Below are positions 1 to 13,379 of a stretch of DNA of 64,000 nt, piece after piece (position 1 is the first letter of the stretch; every line of letters starts with the position of its first letter). A program made the translations under genes and the position numbers. The notes under the pieces were generated by a model. It did no database searches and had not been told where the DNA came from. It saw nothing but the letters and a program-made list of their open reading frames with translations. Source of the stretch: Arenimonas sp. (GTDB lineage Bacteria > Pseudomonadota > Gammaproteobacteria > Xanthomonadales > Xanthomonadaceae); NCBI GenBank assembly GCA_026398695.1, contig JAPLSJ010000085.1, positions 1-64,000 on the forward strand. Reading direction: 5' to 3'.

Positions 1-1729
1 CTTCCGGGCGCTTCTTGCGGAACGGCGGCGGGCCGCCGGCGCCGCCCGGCTTGCGCGGGCCGCGGTTGCCGTCGGCCGGCTTGCCGCCGCGCGGACCCGC
101 GTACGGGCCCGCACCCTGCGGCTTCGGGCCACGCGGTGCGCCGGGACCGGCCGGACCGCGCGAATGCCCGTACGGCGCGTCGCCCTGCGGCTTCGGGCCG
201 CGCGGGCCGCGCTGGCCGTAGGGGCTGTCGCCCTGCGGGCGTGGGCCACGCTCGTTGAACGGACGCGGCGCACCCTGCGGCGGACGCGGGCCGCGGTCGT
301 TGAACGGGCGGTCACCCTGCGGGCGCGGGCCACGATCATTGAACGGACGCTCACCCTGCGGCGCGCGAGGCGTGAACGGACGCGCGGCGCGATCGCCGCG
401 CGGGGGCGCGACCTTCGAACCGGTTTCCACGCCGTCGGGCACGTACCAGCTGCGGAACGCGGCCGGGTTGCTGTCGTGGGCATTGCTGTTGTGCGTGGGC
501 TGCGCGTCGCCGCGCGGGCCGCGCGGCTTGATGAAGCCGCCGCCGGCGCCCGCGCCACCGGCGCGCGGGCCACGCGGGCCCTCGGCGCGGTTGCCGAAGT
601 TGTCGTCGCGCGGCACGCCCGGCTTGCCGAACGGCTTGCCGCCCGGACGCGGGTTGCGCGGGCCGCGCGGCTCGGCGCCCATCGGCGCGTTCGGATTGCG
701 CTTGCCGCCCTTGGGCGCGTACGGGCGGGCGGCGCCCGGTGCGCCGCGACCGCGGCCGCGGCCGGGCTTGTCTTCGCGGAAGGTGTCGAAGCGGCGCAGT
801 TCGCGCGCCTCGTCGTCAACCGCGCCGTTCACGTACGAGGCCTGCTTGCGGTCCTTGCCGACGCGGATCTCGGTCGGGCGCGACTTGCGCTGGCCGATCA
901 CCGGCTGCAGGGTCAGCACCGGCGGGTTCTTCTCGAGCTGGAACTCCGCGCGCAGCTTTTCAACCGCCTCGGGCGTCATTTCCTCGCAGTGGCCGCGCTT
1001 GAGCAGGCGGGGCAGGTGCACGCTGCCGTACTTCACGCGCTTGAGGCGGCTGACGTTGAAGCCCTGCGATTCCCACAGGCGGCGCACTTCGCGGTTGCGG
1101 CCCTCGGTGAGCACCACCTTGAACCAGGCGTGCGAATCGGAGCTGCCGATGCGCTCGATCTCGTCGAACTTGGCCGGGCCGTCATCCAGCTCCACGCCCT
1201 TGGCCAGGCGGTGCACGACCGGGTCGGGCACTTCACCGTGGATGCGGCAGACGTACTCGCGGGCGATGCCGCTGGACGGATGCATCAGCGCGTTGGCCAG
1301 CTCGCCGTCGGTGGTGAGCAGCAGCAGGCCGGTGGTGTTGATGTCGAGGCGACCGACCGCGATCCAGCGCGCACCCTTCAGGCGCGGCAGCGATTCGAAC
1401 ACGGTGGGGCGGCCTTCGGGATCTTCGCGCGTGGTGACTTCGCCTTCGGGCTTGTTGTACAGCAGCACGCTGGCCGGCTCGGTCAGCGCGCTGGCCACGA
1501 ACACCTTGCCGTCGAGTTCGATGCGGTCGCCGCCCTTCACCGACTGGCCGGTCTGCGCGACCACGCCGTTGACCTTCACCAGGCCCTGGGCGATGCGCTC
1601 TTCCAGCGCGCGGCGCGAGCCCAGGCCGGCCTGGGCGAGCACCTTGTGCAGGCGCTCTTCGACCTTGGCGGAGGCGGACTCGCTGCCCTTGGGGTTCAGG
1701 GACAGGGTTTTCTTGATCTTGTCGCTCAT
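1..1729 (-). CDS. rluB: 23S rRNA pseudouridine synthase RluB-like, with long Gly/Pro/Arg-rich C-terminal tail (3' end runs off window)
   Basis: Minus-strand frame from ATG at 1729 reads MSDKIKKTLSLNPKGSESASAKVEERLHKVLAQAGLGSRRALEERIAQGLVKVNG...GRLDINTTGLLLLTTDGELANALMHPSSGIAREY (S4 domain plus RluB/E/F GRLDxxTxGLLLLTxDG motif); conserved scpA-scpB-rluB order. Open at the window edge. Confidence 0.92.
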   Translation of the reverse strand, partial: MSDKIKKTLSLNPKGSESASAKVEERLHKVLAQAGLGSRRALEERIAQGLVKVNGVVAQTGQSVKGGDRIELDGKVFVASALTEPASVLLYNKPEGEVTTREDPEGRPTVFESLPRLKGARWIAVGRLDINTTGLLLLTTDGELANALMHPSSGIAREYVCRIHGEVPDPVVHRLAKGVELDDGPAKFDEIERIGSSDSHAWFKVVLTEGRNREVRRLWESQGFNVSRLKRVKYGSVHLPRLLKRGHCEEMTPEAVEKLRAEFQLEKNPPVLTLQPVIGQRKSRPTEIRVGKDRKQASYVNGAVDDEARELRRFDTFREDKPGRGRGRGAPGAARPYAPKGGKRNPNAPMGAEPRGPRNPRPGGKPFGKPGVPRDDNFGNRAEGPRGPRAGGAGAGGGFIKPRGPRGDAQPTHNSNAHDSNPAAFRSWYVPDGVETGSKVAPPRGDRAARPFTPRAPQGERPFNDRGPRPQGDRPFNDRGPRPPQGAPRPFNERGPRPQGDSPYGQRGPRGPKPQGDAPYGHSRGPAGPGAPRGPKPQGAGPYAGPRGGKPADGNRGPRKPGGAGGPPPFRKKRPE

Positions 1730-2544
1730 TACTTCTGCTCCGGCGCGGCGGTGTCGCCGGCCTCTTCGTTGGTGTCATTGCCGACCAGGTGGCCTTCGCC
1801 CGCCGTGTCGTCGTCGTTGGAAATCAGGTGGCCTTCGCCGGCGATCTGGTCGTCCTCGCCCTCGTCGGTGTCGTCATCGGAAGCCGCGTCGAACTCGTCT
1901 TCCAGCGGCGCCGCCAGCGCGGCCTTCGCCACGCCCGAGGGCATGTCGAACGGCAGCTGCGGGTCGAGCTCGGCGATGTCCTTGAGCTCGGCCAGCGGCG
2001 GCAGCTCGTCCAGGCTCTTGAGGCCGAAATAGTCGAGGAAGGTCTTGGTGGTGCCGAACAGCTCCGGGCGGCCCGGCACGTCGCGGTGGCCGACCGAGCG
2101 GATCCATTCGCGCTCTTCGAGCATCTTGATCATGTTGGCGTTGACGCTGACGCCGCGGATCTGTTCGATCTCGCCGCGGGTGATCGGCTGGCGGTAGGCG
2201 ATCAGCGCCAGCGTCTCGAGCGTGGCGCGGGTGTACTTGGTCTGGCGCTCGGTCCACAGGCGGGCCACCCAGGCGTGCACGTCGGCCTTGACCTGGAAGC
2301 GGAAGCCCGAGGCCACCTCGACCAGTTCGACGCCGCGGTCGTCGCAGGCCTCGCGCAGTTCGGCGATGGCCTGTTCGATCGAGCCCGGCGGGGCCTGTTC
2401 CTCTTCCGGGAACAGCCCGGCCAGCTGGGCCAGGGTGAGCGGCTGGGGTGCCGCCAGCAGGGCGGCCTCGACGATCCGTCGGATCAGGGTGGGGTCCATC
2501 GCTTCGAAGGTTCCGGAATCAGGCGTCGGCATCGTCGCTGCCAT
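1729..2544 (-). CDS. scpB: Segregation and condensation protein ScpB
   Basis: ORF product ...MDPTLIRRIVEAALLAAPQPLTLAQLAGLF...LETLALIAYRQPITRGEIEQIRGVSVNANMIKMLEEREWI; classic ScpB winged-helix sequence. Confidence 0.95.
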   Translation of the reverse strand: MAATMPTPDSGTFEAMDPTLIRRIVEAALLAAPQPLTLAQLAGLFPEEEQAPPGSIEQAIAELREACDDRGVELVEVASGFRFQVKADVHAWVARLWTERQTKYTRATLETLALIAYRQPITRGEIEQIRGVSVNANMIKMLEEREWIRSVGHRDVPGRPELFGTTKTFLDYFGLKSLDELPPLAELKDIAELDPQLPFDMPSGVAKAALAAPLEDEFDAASDDDTDEGEDDQIAGEGHLISNDDDTAGEGHLVGNDTNEEAGDTAAPEQK

Positions 2545-3475
2545 CAGAGGTGGGGGTGGGGAGTTCCAGGTCGCTGTCGCGGTCGCCCGCGGCCAGCGAC
2601 TTCACGTAGATCGGCGCCAGCGCCGGCGGCTTGGCGGTGCGCACTTCGGCGTGGGCCGGCGGCGCTTCCTGCACGATCTCGAGCAGCTGTTCCTTGGCGA
2701 GCTCCAGGATGGACAGGAAAGTGACCACCACGCCCAGCCGGCCTTCCTCGGCGTTGAACAGGTTCTCGAAGGCGTGGAACTTGCCGTCGCCCAGCTTGCC
2801 CAGCACCTCGCCCATGCGCTGGCGCACGCTGAGCGCCTCGCGCCGGATGGCGTGGTGGGTGAACAGGTCGGCGCGCTTGAGCACGTCGCGCAGGGCCAGC
2901 AGCATCTCGCGCAGGTCCACCGGCGGCGGCACCTTCACCGCGGCGCGCTCGGGCACGTGGGCGTGCACCACGTGCGTGTCGCGCTCCAGGCGGTCCAGCC
3001 CGTCGATGTCCTCGGCGGCCTTCTTGAAACGCTCGTATTCCTGCAGGCGGCGCACCAGCTCGGCGCGCGGGTCGGCCTCCAGGCCTTCCTCGCTGGGCGG
3101 GCGGGGCAGCAGCATGCGCGACTTGATCTCGGCCAGGATGGCGGCCATCACCAGGTATTCGGCGGCCAGCTCGAAGCGCATGTCCTCCATCACGCCGATG
3201 TAGTCGACGTACTGGCGGGTGATCTCGGCCACGGGGATGTCGAGGATGTCGAGGTTCTGGCGGCGGATCAGGTACAGCAGCAGGTCCAGCGGGCCCTCGA
3301 AGGACTCCAGGATAACTTCCAGGGCGTCGGGCGGGATGTACAGGTCCTGCGGCATCTGCAGCACCGGCTGGCCCTTGTAGACCGCCAGCGGCATTTCCTG
3401 CTGCTGCGGCTGCACCGGGAATGCCGGGTGCTCCGCAGGGATCGCGGTGAGTTCGCTCATCAAAGGCTCATGCAA
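2519..3475 (-). CDS. scpA: Segregation and condensation protein A
   Basis: VILESFEGPLDLLLYLIRRQNLDILDIPVAEITRQYVDYI...MAAILAEIKSRMLLP; overlaps scpB start. Start may be the internal Met at 3460. Confidence 0.95.
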   Translation of the reverse strand: MHEPLMSELTAIPAEHPAFPVQPQQQEMPLAVYKGQPVLQMPQDLYIPPDALEVILESFEGPLDLLLYLIRRQNLDILDIPVAEITRQYVDYIGVMEDMRFELAAEYLVMAAILAEIKSRMLLPRPPSEEGLEADPRAELVRRLQEYERFKKAAEDIDGLDRLERDTHVVHAHVPERAAVKVPPPVDLREMLLALRDVLKRADLFTHHAIRREALSVRQRMGEVLGKLGDGKFHAFENLFNAEEGRLGVVVTFLSILELAKEQLLEIVQEAPPAHAEVRTAKPPALAPIYVKSLAAGDRDSDLELPTPTSDGSDDADA

Positions 3476-3583
3476 TGGGGTGTGGCTCGCTTGGAGCTGG
3501 CCCGCGGGGGCCGGTTGGCGCGATGTGGATCGGGACTTCGGTGCTGCAGGGTCGCGACGTCATGGACTTGCCAGGTCGCTGGG

Positions 3584-4210
3584 TCACAGTGTTACCGGAT
3601 GGAACCCCTGGCGGATCACCTCGGGCTGGTCGCCCGTGCAGTCCACCACGCTGGTGGGGCCGGGCTCGCAGTCCTCGGCGTCCAGCATCACGTCGACCCA
3701 GCGCAGCCAGCGCTCGGCGACCACCTCGGCCTCGTGGCTTTCCGGATTCACCTCATCCGGCAGCAACAGGCTGGTTGACAGCAAGGGCTCGCCCATCGCT
3801 TCCAGCAGCGCCCGGGTGACCACGTGGTCGGGGAGGCGTATGCCGATGTCGCGGCGCTTGCTTCGGCCGCTGTTCTTGATGCGCTTGGGCAGGTCCGAGG
3901 AAGCCGGGAGGATGAACGTGCAGGGCCCCGGGGTCAGCGATCGCATCAGCCGGAAGGCCGGATCGTCGAGCCGGGCCAGGCGGCCGGCTTCACTCAATTG
4001 GCGACAGAGTAAGGTGAAAGGGTGCTTGCTGTCCAGTTCACGCAGGCGCTGCACCCGTTCCTCGGCTTCCTTCCCGTTCAGGCTCCAGGCCATGGCGTAG
4101 CCCGCGTCGGTGGGCACCAGGGCCAGGCCGCCGGCCTTGAGCACCGCCGCCGCCTTGTCGATCAGGCGGGACTGGGGGTTGACCGGGTGGACCTGGAAAC
4201 GTTCTGCCAT
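3584..4210 (-). CDS. YciO/YrdC/Sua5 family protein (L-threonylcarbamoyladenylate synthase-like)
   Basis: KAGGLALVPTDAGYAMAW...LDSKHPFTLLCRQLSEAGRLARLDDPAFRLMRSLTPGPCTFILPAS...RRDIGIRLPDH. Confidence 0.88.
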   Translation of the reverse strand: MAERFQVHPVNPQSRLIDKAAAVLKAGGLALVPTDAGYAMAWSLNGKEAEERVQRLRELDSKHPFTLLCRQLSEAGRLARLDDPAFRLMRSLTPGPCTFILPASSDLPKRIKNSGRSKRRDIGIRLPDHVVTRALLEAMGEPLLSTSLLLPDEVNPESHEAEVVAERWLRWVDVMLDAEDCEPGPTSVVDCTGDQPEVIRQGFHPVTL

Positions 4211-4312
4211 GGTCTGATTGTGCCTTGCACCGCACCGTCACCGCGACCTTTTCAGGTAGCCGGGCCGGTGGGGCTCGGCTACATTCCCGGCTGGTCTCTC
4301 CGTTTGGTTCCC

Positions 4313-6214
4313 ATGCGCCTACGACACGTCCTTGCCTGCCTGGCGCTCTTGGTTTCGACTCCCCTGGCTGCCGCAGAGCTGATCCCGTTGGATCATTTCC
4401 TGACGCCGGGCCAATTCAACGAGATCAAGATCTCGCCGGACGGCCAGCACCTCGCCGCCACCGTGCCGCTTGCCGACCGCACCGCGCTGGTCGTGCTGCG
4501 CCGCAAGGACATGGTGCGCACGGGCCATGCCATGTTCGGGGCACAGCAGCACGTCACCGATTTCCACTGGGCCAATGCCCGCCAGCTGGTCTACACCGAA
4601 TCTCGGAAGCTGGGCTGGCTGGCTGCGCCGGTCAGCATGGGCTACCTGTACCGGATGAACGTGGACGGCACCGAGAATCAGCCGGTCAGCAAGGCCTCCC
4701 TGCGGCTGGTGTCCACCCTGCCCGAGGACGACGAGAACATCCTGGTGGGATTCACCAGCGTCAGCAGCCGCACGCCAATCTCCCGCATGAACCTGCAGAC
4801 CGGCAAGGTCGAGGTGAGCTACATGCGCTGGCCCATCGATTCGGGCGTCCACCACGTCGACAACGCCGGCAAGATCCGGTTCCTGTCAGGCACGTCCAAC
4901 AACGAGCTGACCAGCCGGCTCTACCAGCGCGACGACGACGGCCAGTGGCATTTGGTGAACGTCGAGAAAGACACGGGCTTCCATGTCTACGTGATGGGTT
5001 TTTCCTCCGACAACCAGACGGCGTACTTCATCATCGAGGACGACGAGCTGACCGACGGTTTTTATGCCCACGACATGAAGACCCGCGAGCGTCGCCTGCT
5101 GGCGCGCCACCCGCGCGTGGACGTGGCGGGCACGCTGCGCTCGCCGCTGGATGGCGGAATCATCGCGTTGCAATATCTCGACGGCCTGCCGGAGCTGCAG
5201 GTCATCCAGCCCGACGATGCCTACGCGCGCGAAATGCAGCGGGTCCAGCGCGCCTTTCCCGGATCCTACGTCACGCCCACGTCCTCCACCCGAGACGGCA
5301 GCCTGACGCTGTACGCGGTGAGCTCGGACGTCAATTCCGGTGAGTACTACCTGGTGGACCACAAGACCGGGCAGGCCACCTTCGTGGCCGCGCGCGACGA
5401 GCGCCTGGACCCCGGCCAGATGGCGCCGATGCAGTCGCATCGTTTCAAGGCCCGTGACGGGCTGGAACTTCAGGCCTACCTCACCATGCCCCGGGGCATC
5501 AGCAAGGGCGCGCCGCTGGTGGTGATGCCGCACGGCGGCCCCAAGGGGCTGTATGACAGCTGGGGTTTCGATCATGAAGTGCAGATGCTGGCCAGCCGCG
5601 GCTACGCCGTGCTGCAGGTCAATTTCCGCGGCTCGGGCAACTTCGGCCGCAAGTTCCGCGAGTCCGGCAACGGCGAATGGGGCGCCAAGATGCAGGACGA
5701 CCTCACGGACGCCACGAACTGGGCGTTGCGCCAGGGCTACGCGGCGCCGGGCCGCGTCTGCCTGTATGGCGCCAGCTACGGCGCGTACGCCGCGATGATG
5801 GGATTGGTGCGCGAGCCCGGCACCTACGCCTGTGGCATCGGCAATGTCGGCATCTATGATCTGCAGCGCATGTACCGCAATGAGCGCCGCTTCCGGGACA
5901 ACAAGGACTATTTCGACGAGGCCCTGGGCGACGTGGACCTGGCCTCCATTTCACCCGTGCGCCTGGCCCGCGCCATTCGTGCGCCGGTGCTGCTGGGCGC
6001 CGGCGAGCTTGACGGCACCGCCCCCGTGGGCCAGACGCGCAGCATGCACCAGGCTCTCAAGCGCCTGGGCGTTCCGGTGGAGTACGCCGAGTACGCCAAG
6101 GAAGGCCACGGTTACTACAAATATGAACACCGCCTCGACTGGGCCAAGCGCGTGCTGGCCCACCTGGACAAGACCATCGGCGCCGGACGCGCCGCGCCGG
6201 TCGCCGCAAACTAG
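4313..6214 (+). CDS. S9 family (prolyl oligopeptidase-like) secreted peptidase
   Basis: Start chosen at [27 protein letters not shown] (signal peptide); C-terminal alpha/beta hydrolase with [14 protein letters not shown] nucleophile elbow, PHGGP motif and [10 protein letters not shown] His region. Confidence 0.9.
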   Translation: MRLRHVLACLALLVSTPLAAAELIPLDHFLTPGQFNEIKISPDGQHLAATVPLADRTALVVLRRKDMVRTGHAMFGAQQHVTDFHWANARQLVYTESRKLGWLAAPVSMGYLYRMNVDGTENQPVSKASLRLVSTLPEDDENILVGFTSVSSRTPISRMNLQTGKVEVSYMRWPIDSGVHHVDNAGKIRFLSGTSNNELTSRLYQRDDDGQWHLVNVEKDTGFHVYVMGFSSDNQTAYFIIEDDELTDGFYAHDMKTRERRLLARHPRVDVAGTLRSPLDGGIIALQYLDGLPELQVIQPDDAYAREMQRVQRAFPGSYVTPTSSTRDGSLTLYAVSSDVNSGEYYLVDHKTGQATFVAARDERLDPGQMAPMQSHRFKARDGLELQAYLTMPRGISKGAPLVVMPHGGPKGLYDSWGFDHEVQMLASRGYAVLQVNFRGSGNFGRKFRESGNGEWGAKMQDDLTDATNWALRQGYAAPGRVCLYGASYGAYAAMMGLVREPGTYACGIGNVGIYDLQRMYRNERRFRDNKDYFDEALGDVDLASISPVRLARAIRAPVLLGAGELDGTAPVGQTRSMHQALKRLGVPVEYAEYAKEGHGYYKYEHRLDWAKRVLAHLDKTIGAGRAAPVAAN

Positions 6215-6224
6215 GAGCGTCACC

Positions 6225-6524
6225 ATGTGGTACCTGATCCACGGCATCGACCACTCCAACTCGCTCGAGGGCCGCAAGGCTTCGCGGCCCGCGCACCTCG
6301 CGCGGCTCGAAGCGCTGCGCGACGCAGGCCGGCTCAAGCTCGCCGGCCCGCTGCCGGCCATCGACGCCGAGGACCCGGGCCCGGCCGGCTTCACCGGCAG
6401 CGTGATCGTTGCCGAGTTCGGCTCGCTGGCCGAAGCGCGCGCCTGGGCCGACGAAGACCCCTATCTGGCGGCCGGGGTTTACGCCCGCGTGGACGTCAGC
6501 CCGTTCAAGCTGGTGCTGCCGTGA
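6225..6524 (+). CDS. YciI family protein
   Basis: [45 protein letters not shown]...[27 protein letters not shown]. Confidence 0.88.
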   Translation: MWYLIHGIDHSNSLEGRKASRPAHLARLEALRDAGRLKLAGPLPAIDAEDPGPAGFTGSVIVAEFGSLAEARAWADEDPYLAAGVYARVDVSPFKLVLP

Positions 6525-6802
6525 GCCTGGCGAGGGAAGAGCGCCCGGCCGCCATCCGTGCCGCGCTGGAGGCCGCGCTGGCGCCGGTGTCGCTCGAGGT
6601 GCTGGACGAGAGCCACAAGCACGCCGGCCACGCCGGGGCCCGCGACGGGCGCGGCCATTTCGCGGTCAGCATCACCAGCGAGGCCTTCGCCGGCCTGGCG
6701 CCGCTGGCCCGGCACCGCCGGGTTTACGCGGCTTTGGGCGAGCTGATGACCACCGACATCCACGCCCTGTCCATCCATGCCCGCACCCCGGCCGAAGGCT
6801 GA
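6521..6802 (+). CDS. BolA family protein
   Basis: GTG start overlapping the yciI-like stop (GTGA); [63 protein letters not shown]. Confidence 0.88.
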   Translation: MSLAREERPAAIRAALEAALAPVSLEVLDESHKHAGHAGARDGRGHFAVSITSEAFAGLAPLARHRRVYAALGELMTTDIHALSIHARTPAEG

Positions 6803-6998
6803 GGCAGGGCGGGACCCCGGCGGGGCCGCTGGTATACTGGCCCACGGCCGCGTGCCGGGTACCGCGCTCCGCCAATGGAATCAATCACTTGGCGTGAGTC
6901 CTGACCTGGTCCGCGAGCTTCCCATCGACCCTGCGGCGGGGCGCCCCTGGCGTCCCGTGGCCGGCGACCACTGGCCGGCTGCTTGAGAAGAACAACGA

Positions 6999-9900
6999 AT
7001 GCGCCTTTCCACCATCAAGCTGTCCGGATTCAAATCCTTCGTTGACCCGACGGTGCTGCACCTGCCGACCAACATGACCGGCGTGGTCGGTCCCAACGGC
7101 TGCGGCAAGTCCAACATCATCGACGCCGTGCGCTGGGTGATGGGCGAAAGCTCGGCCAGCCGCCTGCGCGGCGACTCGCTCACCGACGTCATCTTCTCCG
7201 GCTCGTCCACCCGCAAGCCGGTCAGCCAGGCCCAGGTCGAACTGGTGTTCGACAACTCCGAGGGCAGCATCGGCGGCGAATACGCCCGCTATGCCGAGAT
7301 CTCGGTCAAGCGCATGGTCAGCCGCGACGGCCAGTCGAACTACTACCTCAACGGCGCCCGCTGCCGCCGCCGCGACATCACCGACCTGTTCCTGGGCACC
7401 GGTCTTGGCGCGCGCAGCTACTCGATCATCGAGCAGGGCATGATCAGCCAGATCATCGAGGCCCGCCCCGAAGACCTGCGCGTGTACCTGGAAGAAGCCG
7501 CCGGCATCTCCAAGTACAAGGAGCGCCGCAAGGAAACCGAATCGCGCATCAAGGCCACCCGCGAAAACCTCGACCGCCTGAACGACCTGCGCGAGGAAGT
7601 GGACAAGCAGATCGAGCACCTCAAGCGCCAGGCCCGCGCCGCCGAGCAGTACCAGGCCCTGCAGGCCGAGCGCCTGAACAAGGACGCCCAGCTCAAGGCG
7701 CTCGAGTTCCGCCGCTACGACACCGACCTCAAGGCGCTGCACGAAACCCTCACCCAGGACGAGATCAGGCTGCAGGCCCTGCTGGCCGACCAGCGCCAGG
7801 CCGAGGCCCAGATCGAGGCCTGCCGCAGCCAGCACGGCGAAGCCAGCGAGAGCCTGGGCAAGGCCCAGGCCGAGGTCTACCGCGTGGGCGGCGAACTGGC
7901 CCGCATCGAGCAGCAGATCCAGCACCAGCGCGAACTGCGCCAGCGCCTGGAAACCGCGCGCACCGAGGCCGATGCGGCCTTTGCGCAGGTGGGCGAGCAC
8001 ATCAGCGGCGACGAACGCCAGCTGGCCGAGCTGCACAACGCCATTGCCGCGGCCGACCCCCGGCTCGAAGCGCTGCGCGCCGAGGACACCGGTCGCCAGG
8101 ACGGCCTGCGCGCCGCCGAAGCGGCGCTGCAGGACTGGCAGCAGCGCTGGGACACCTACGCCAAGGCGCAGGCCGAGGCCGCGCGCTGGGCCGAGGTCGA
8201 GCGCACCAAGATCGAATACCTCGAGAAGCAGGCGCTCGACGCCGGCCGCCGCCGCGAGGCGCTGGGCAACGAGCGCGGCACGCTCGACACCAGTGCGCTC
8301 ACCGAAGCCCTGGCCCGCATGGTCCAGGACCACGACGCGCAGAAGTCCGGCCTCGACGGCCTGGGCACCGTGCTCGAGCATCGCAAGGCCGCGCTAACCG
8401 CGCTTCAGGAACAGCAGCGCCACCAGCAGAGCGAGCTGGCCGATACCCGCAAGCAGGGCCAGGCCGCGCGCGGCCGCCTGTCGTCGCTCGAGGCGCTGCA
8501 GCACGCCGCGCTGGGCCAGGAAAAGAACGTCGCGCTCGACTGGCTCAAGACCAACGGCATCGCCGACAACGCCCGCCTGGGCGAGTCGCTGCAGGTCGAG
8601 GCCGGCTGGGAAACCGCGGTGGAAACCGTGCTGGGCAGCCTGCTCGAAGCGGTCACCGTAGACGCGCCGTCGGAGTGGCTGGACGCGCTGTCGAGCCTGT
8701 CGCAGGGCCGCGTGGCCCTGGTCAGCGCGAGCGACGAGGCGGTGGACGTGCCGGCCGGTTCGCTGGCCGCCAAGGTGCAGGGCCCGGCGGCCATCCGCCG
8801 CCTGCTGGCCGGCATCCACGCCGTGGAAGGCGCTGCCGACGCGCGCGCCGTGCGCCTGGGCAATGGCGAAGCCGTCATCACGCGCTCGGGCGAATGGCTC
8901 GGCGCCGGCTGGCTGCGCGTGCTGCGCAGCGGCGAGGCACAGCAGGGTGCGCTGGGCCGCGAGCGCGAGATCCAGTCGCTGCGCGCCGACATCGACGCAC
9001 TGGCGAAGAAGGAACAGGCGCTCAACGAAGGCCTGACCTCGATGCGCGACAAGCTGCTGGAAGCCGAACAGCATCGCGAGGACGCGCAGCGCTCGCTGTA
9101 CCTGGCGCACCGCAGCGTGTCCGAACTCGCCGGCCAGCTGCAGGGCCAGCAGGGCCGGCTGGAGTCGGCGCAGGCCCGCGTCGCCCGCATCGACGGCGAA
9201 CTGGCCACGCTGGCCACCACGCTGGACGAATCGCAGGCCAACGCCAAGGACGCGCGCGGCCGGCTGGAGCAGGCCGTCGGCAAGATGGGCGACCTCGAAT
9301 CCGAGCGCCAGCGCCTGGACGCCGAGCGCCGCACCTTCGGCGAACAGCGCGACGCCGCCCGCAACGCCGCCCGCGAAGCCCGCGACGCCGCGCACCAGCT
9401 GGCGCTGACGCTGGAATCGCAGCGTGCCCGCGTGATCGCGCTCAGCCAGTCGCTGGCCCGCATGGGCAGCCAGAAGGCGCAGCTCGAAGTGCGCCTGAAC
9501 GAACTCGTGGCCCAGCTCGCCGACGGCGACGCGCCGGTGGTGGCGCTGCAGGCCGAGCGCCAGGCTGCGCTCGACCAGCGCGTGATCGTCGAGAAGGACC
9601 TGGCCGCCGCGCGCTCGTCGCTCGACGGCATCGAAAGCGAAATGCGCGGCTACGAACAAACCCGCCAGCAGCGCGACCAGCAGTCGCTGGCCCAGCGCGA
9701 GGCGATCTCCGCCAAGCGCATGCAGGAACAGGGCCTGGCGCTGCGCGCCGACCAGCTGTCCGAAGCCATCACGTCGGCCGGCCTGGTGCTGGACGAGGTG
9801 CTGCAGGCGCTGCCCGAAAAGGCCGATTTCGAGGGTTGGCAGAAGACGCTGGCCGACATCGAGGCCAAGATGCGCCGCCTCGAGCCGGTGAACCTAGCCG

Positions 9901-10496
9901 CCATCCAGGAATACGGCGAGCAGAGCGAGCGCAAGACCTACCTCGACGCCCAGAACAACGACCTCACGTCGGCCCTGGACACGCTGGAAGCGGCGATCAA
10001 GAAGATCGACAAGGAAACCCGCGGCCGCTTCAAGGAAACCTTCGACCGCGTCAACGCCGGCGTTCAGGAGCTCTATCCGCGCCTGTTCGGCGGCGGCCAC
10101 GCCTACCTCGAGCTCACCGGCGAAGACCTGCTCGACACCGGCGTGTCCATCATGGCGCGCCCGCCGGGCAAGCGCGTGAGCAACATCTCGCTGCTTTCGG
10201 GCGGCGAGAAGGCGCTCACCGCGGTGGCCCTGGTGTTCGCCATCTTCCGGCTCAACCCGGCGCCGTTCTGCCTGCTCGACGAGGTGGACGCGCCGCTGGA
10301 CGAGGCCAACGTCGGCCGCTTCAGCGCGATGGTCACCGAGATGAGCGAGAAGGTGCAGTTCCTGTTCGTGACCCACAACAAGGCCACGATGGAAGCCGCA
10401 AAACAGCTCTCGGGCGTCACCATGCGCGAGCCCGGCTGCAGCCGCCTGGTGTCGGTGGACCTTGCCGAGGCCTCGCGCCTGGTCGGCGCCGCCTGA
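6999..10496 (+). CDS. smc: Chromosome segregation ATPase SMC
   Basis: N-term GPNGCGKSNIIDAVRWVMGE Walker A, long coiled coil, C-term LLSGGEKALTAVALVFAIFRLNPAPFCLLDEVDAPLDEANV. Confidence 0.97.
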   Translation: MRLSTIKLSGFKSFVDPTVLHLPTNMTGVVGPNGCGKSNIIDAVRWVMGESSASRLRGDSLTDVIFSGSSTRKPVSQAQVELVFDNSEGSIGGEYARYAEISVKRMVSRDGQSNYYLNGARCRRRDITDLFLGTGLGARSYSIIEQGMISQIIEARPEDLRVYLEEAAGISKYKERRKETESRIKATRENLDRLNDLREEVDKQIEHLKRQARAAEQYQALQAERLNKDAQLKALEFRRYDTDLKALHETLTQDEIRLQALLADQRQAEAQIEACRSQHGEASESLGKAQAEVYRVGGELARIEQQIQHQRELRQRLETARTEADAAFAQVGEHISGDERQLAELHNAIAAADPRLEALRAEDTGRQDGLRAAEAALQDWQQRWDTYAKAQAEAARWAEVERTKIEYLEKQALDAGRRREALGNERGTLDTSALTEALARMVQDHDAQKSGLDGLGTVLEHRKAALTALQEQQRHQQSELADTRKQGQAARGRLSSLEALQHAALGQEKNVALDWLKTNGIADNARLGESLQVEAGWETAVETVLGSLLEAVTVDAPSEWLDALSSLSQGRVALVSASDEAVDVPAGSLAAKVQGPAAIRRLLAGIHAVEGAADARAVRLGNGEAVITRSGEWLGAGWLRVLRSGEAQQGALGREREIQSLRADIDALAKKEQALNEGLTSMRDKLLEAEQHREDAQRSLYLAHRSVSELAGQLQGQQGRLESAQARVARIDGELATLATTLDESQANAKDARGRLEQAVGKMGDLESERQRLDAERRTFGEQRDAARNAAREARDAAHQLALTLESQRARVIALSQSLARMGSQKAQLEVRLNELVAQLADGDAPVVALQAERQAALDQRVIVEKDLAAARSSLDGIESEMRGYEQTRQQRDQQSLAQREAISAKRMQEQGLALRADQLSEAITSAGLVLDEVLQALPEKADFEGWQKTLADIEAKMRRLEPVNLAAIQEYGEQSERKTYLDAQNNDLTSALDTLEAAIKKIDKETRGRFKETFDRVNAGVQELYPRLFGGGHAYLELTGEDLLDTGVSIMARPPGKRVSNISLLSGGEKALTAVALVFAIFRLNPAPFCLLDEVDAPLDEANVGRFSAMVTEMSEKVQFLFVTHNKATMEAAKQLSGVTMREPGCSRLVSVDLAEASRLVGAA

Positions 10497-10570
10497 CCGC
10501 GCCGCGGAATTCGGGCATCATTTCACGGCGGGCCGCGGACGCGGCCTGACCGAAAACAGGGAGACGCACC

Positions 10571-13335
<2,765 letters not shown>

Positions 13336-13379
13336 CCGCGCTGCCTCCGGCAGCCCCGCGGCAGGCGTAAAATGCCCGC

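Noticed and set aside
164-2032. 622-aa and 576-aa plus-strand ORFs
   Set aside because: Antisense to the rluB low-complexity tail and scpB; the minus-strand frame has clear homology motifs.
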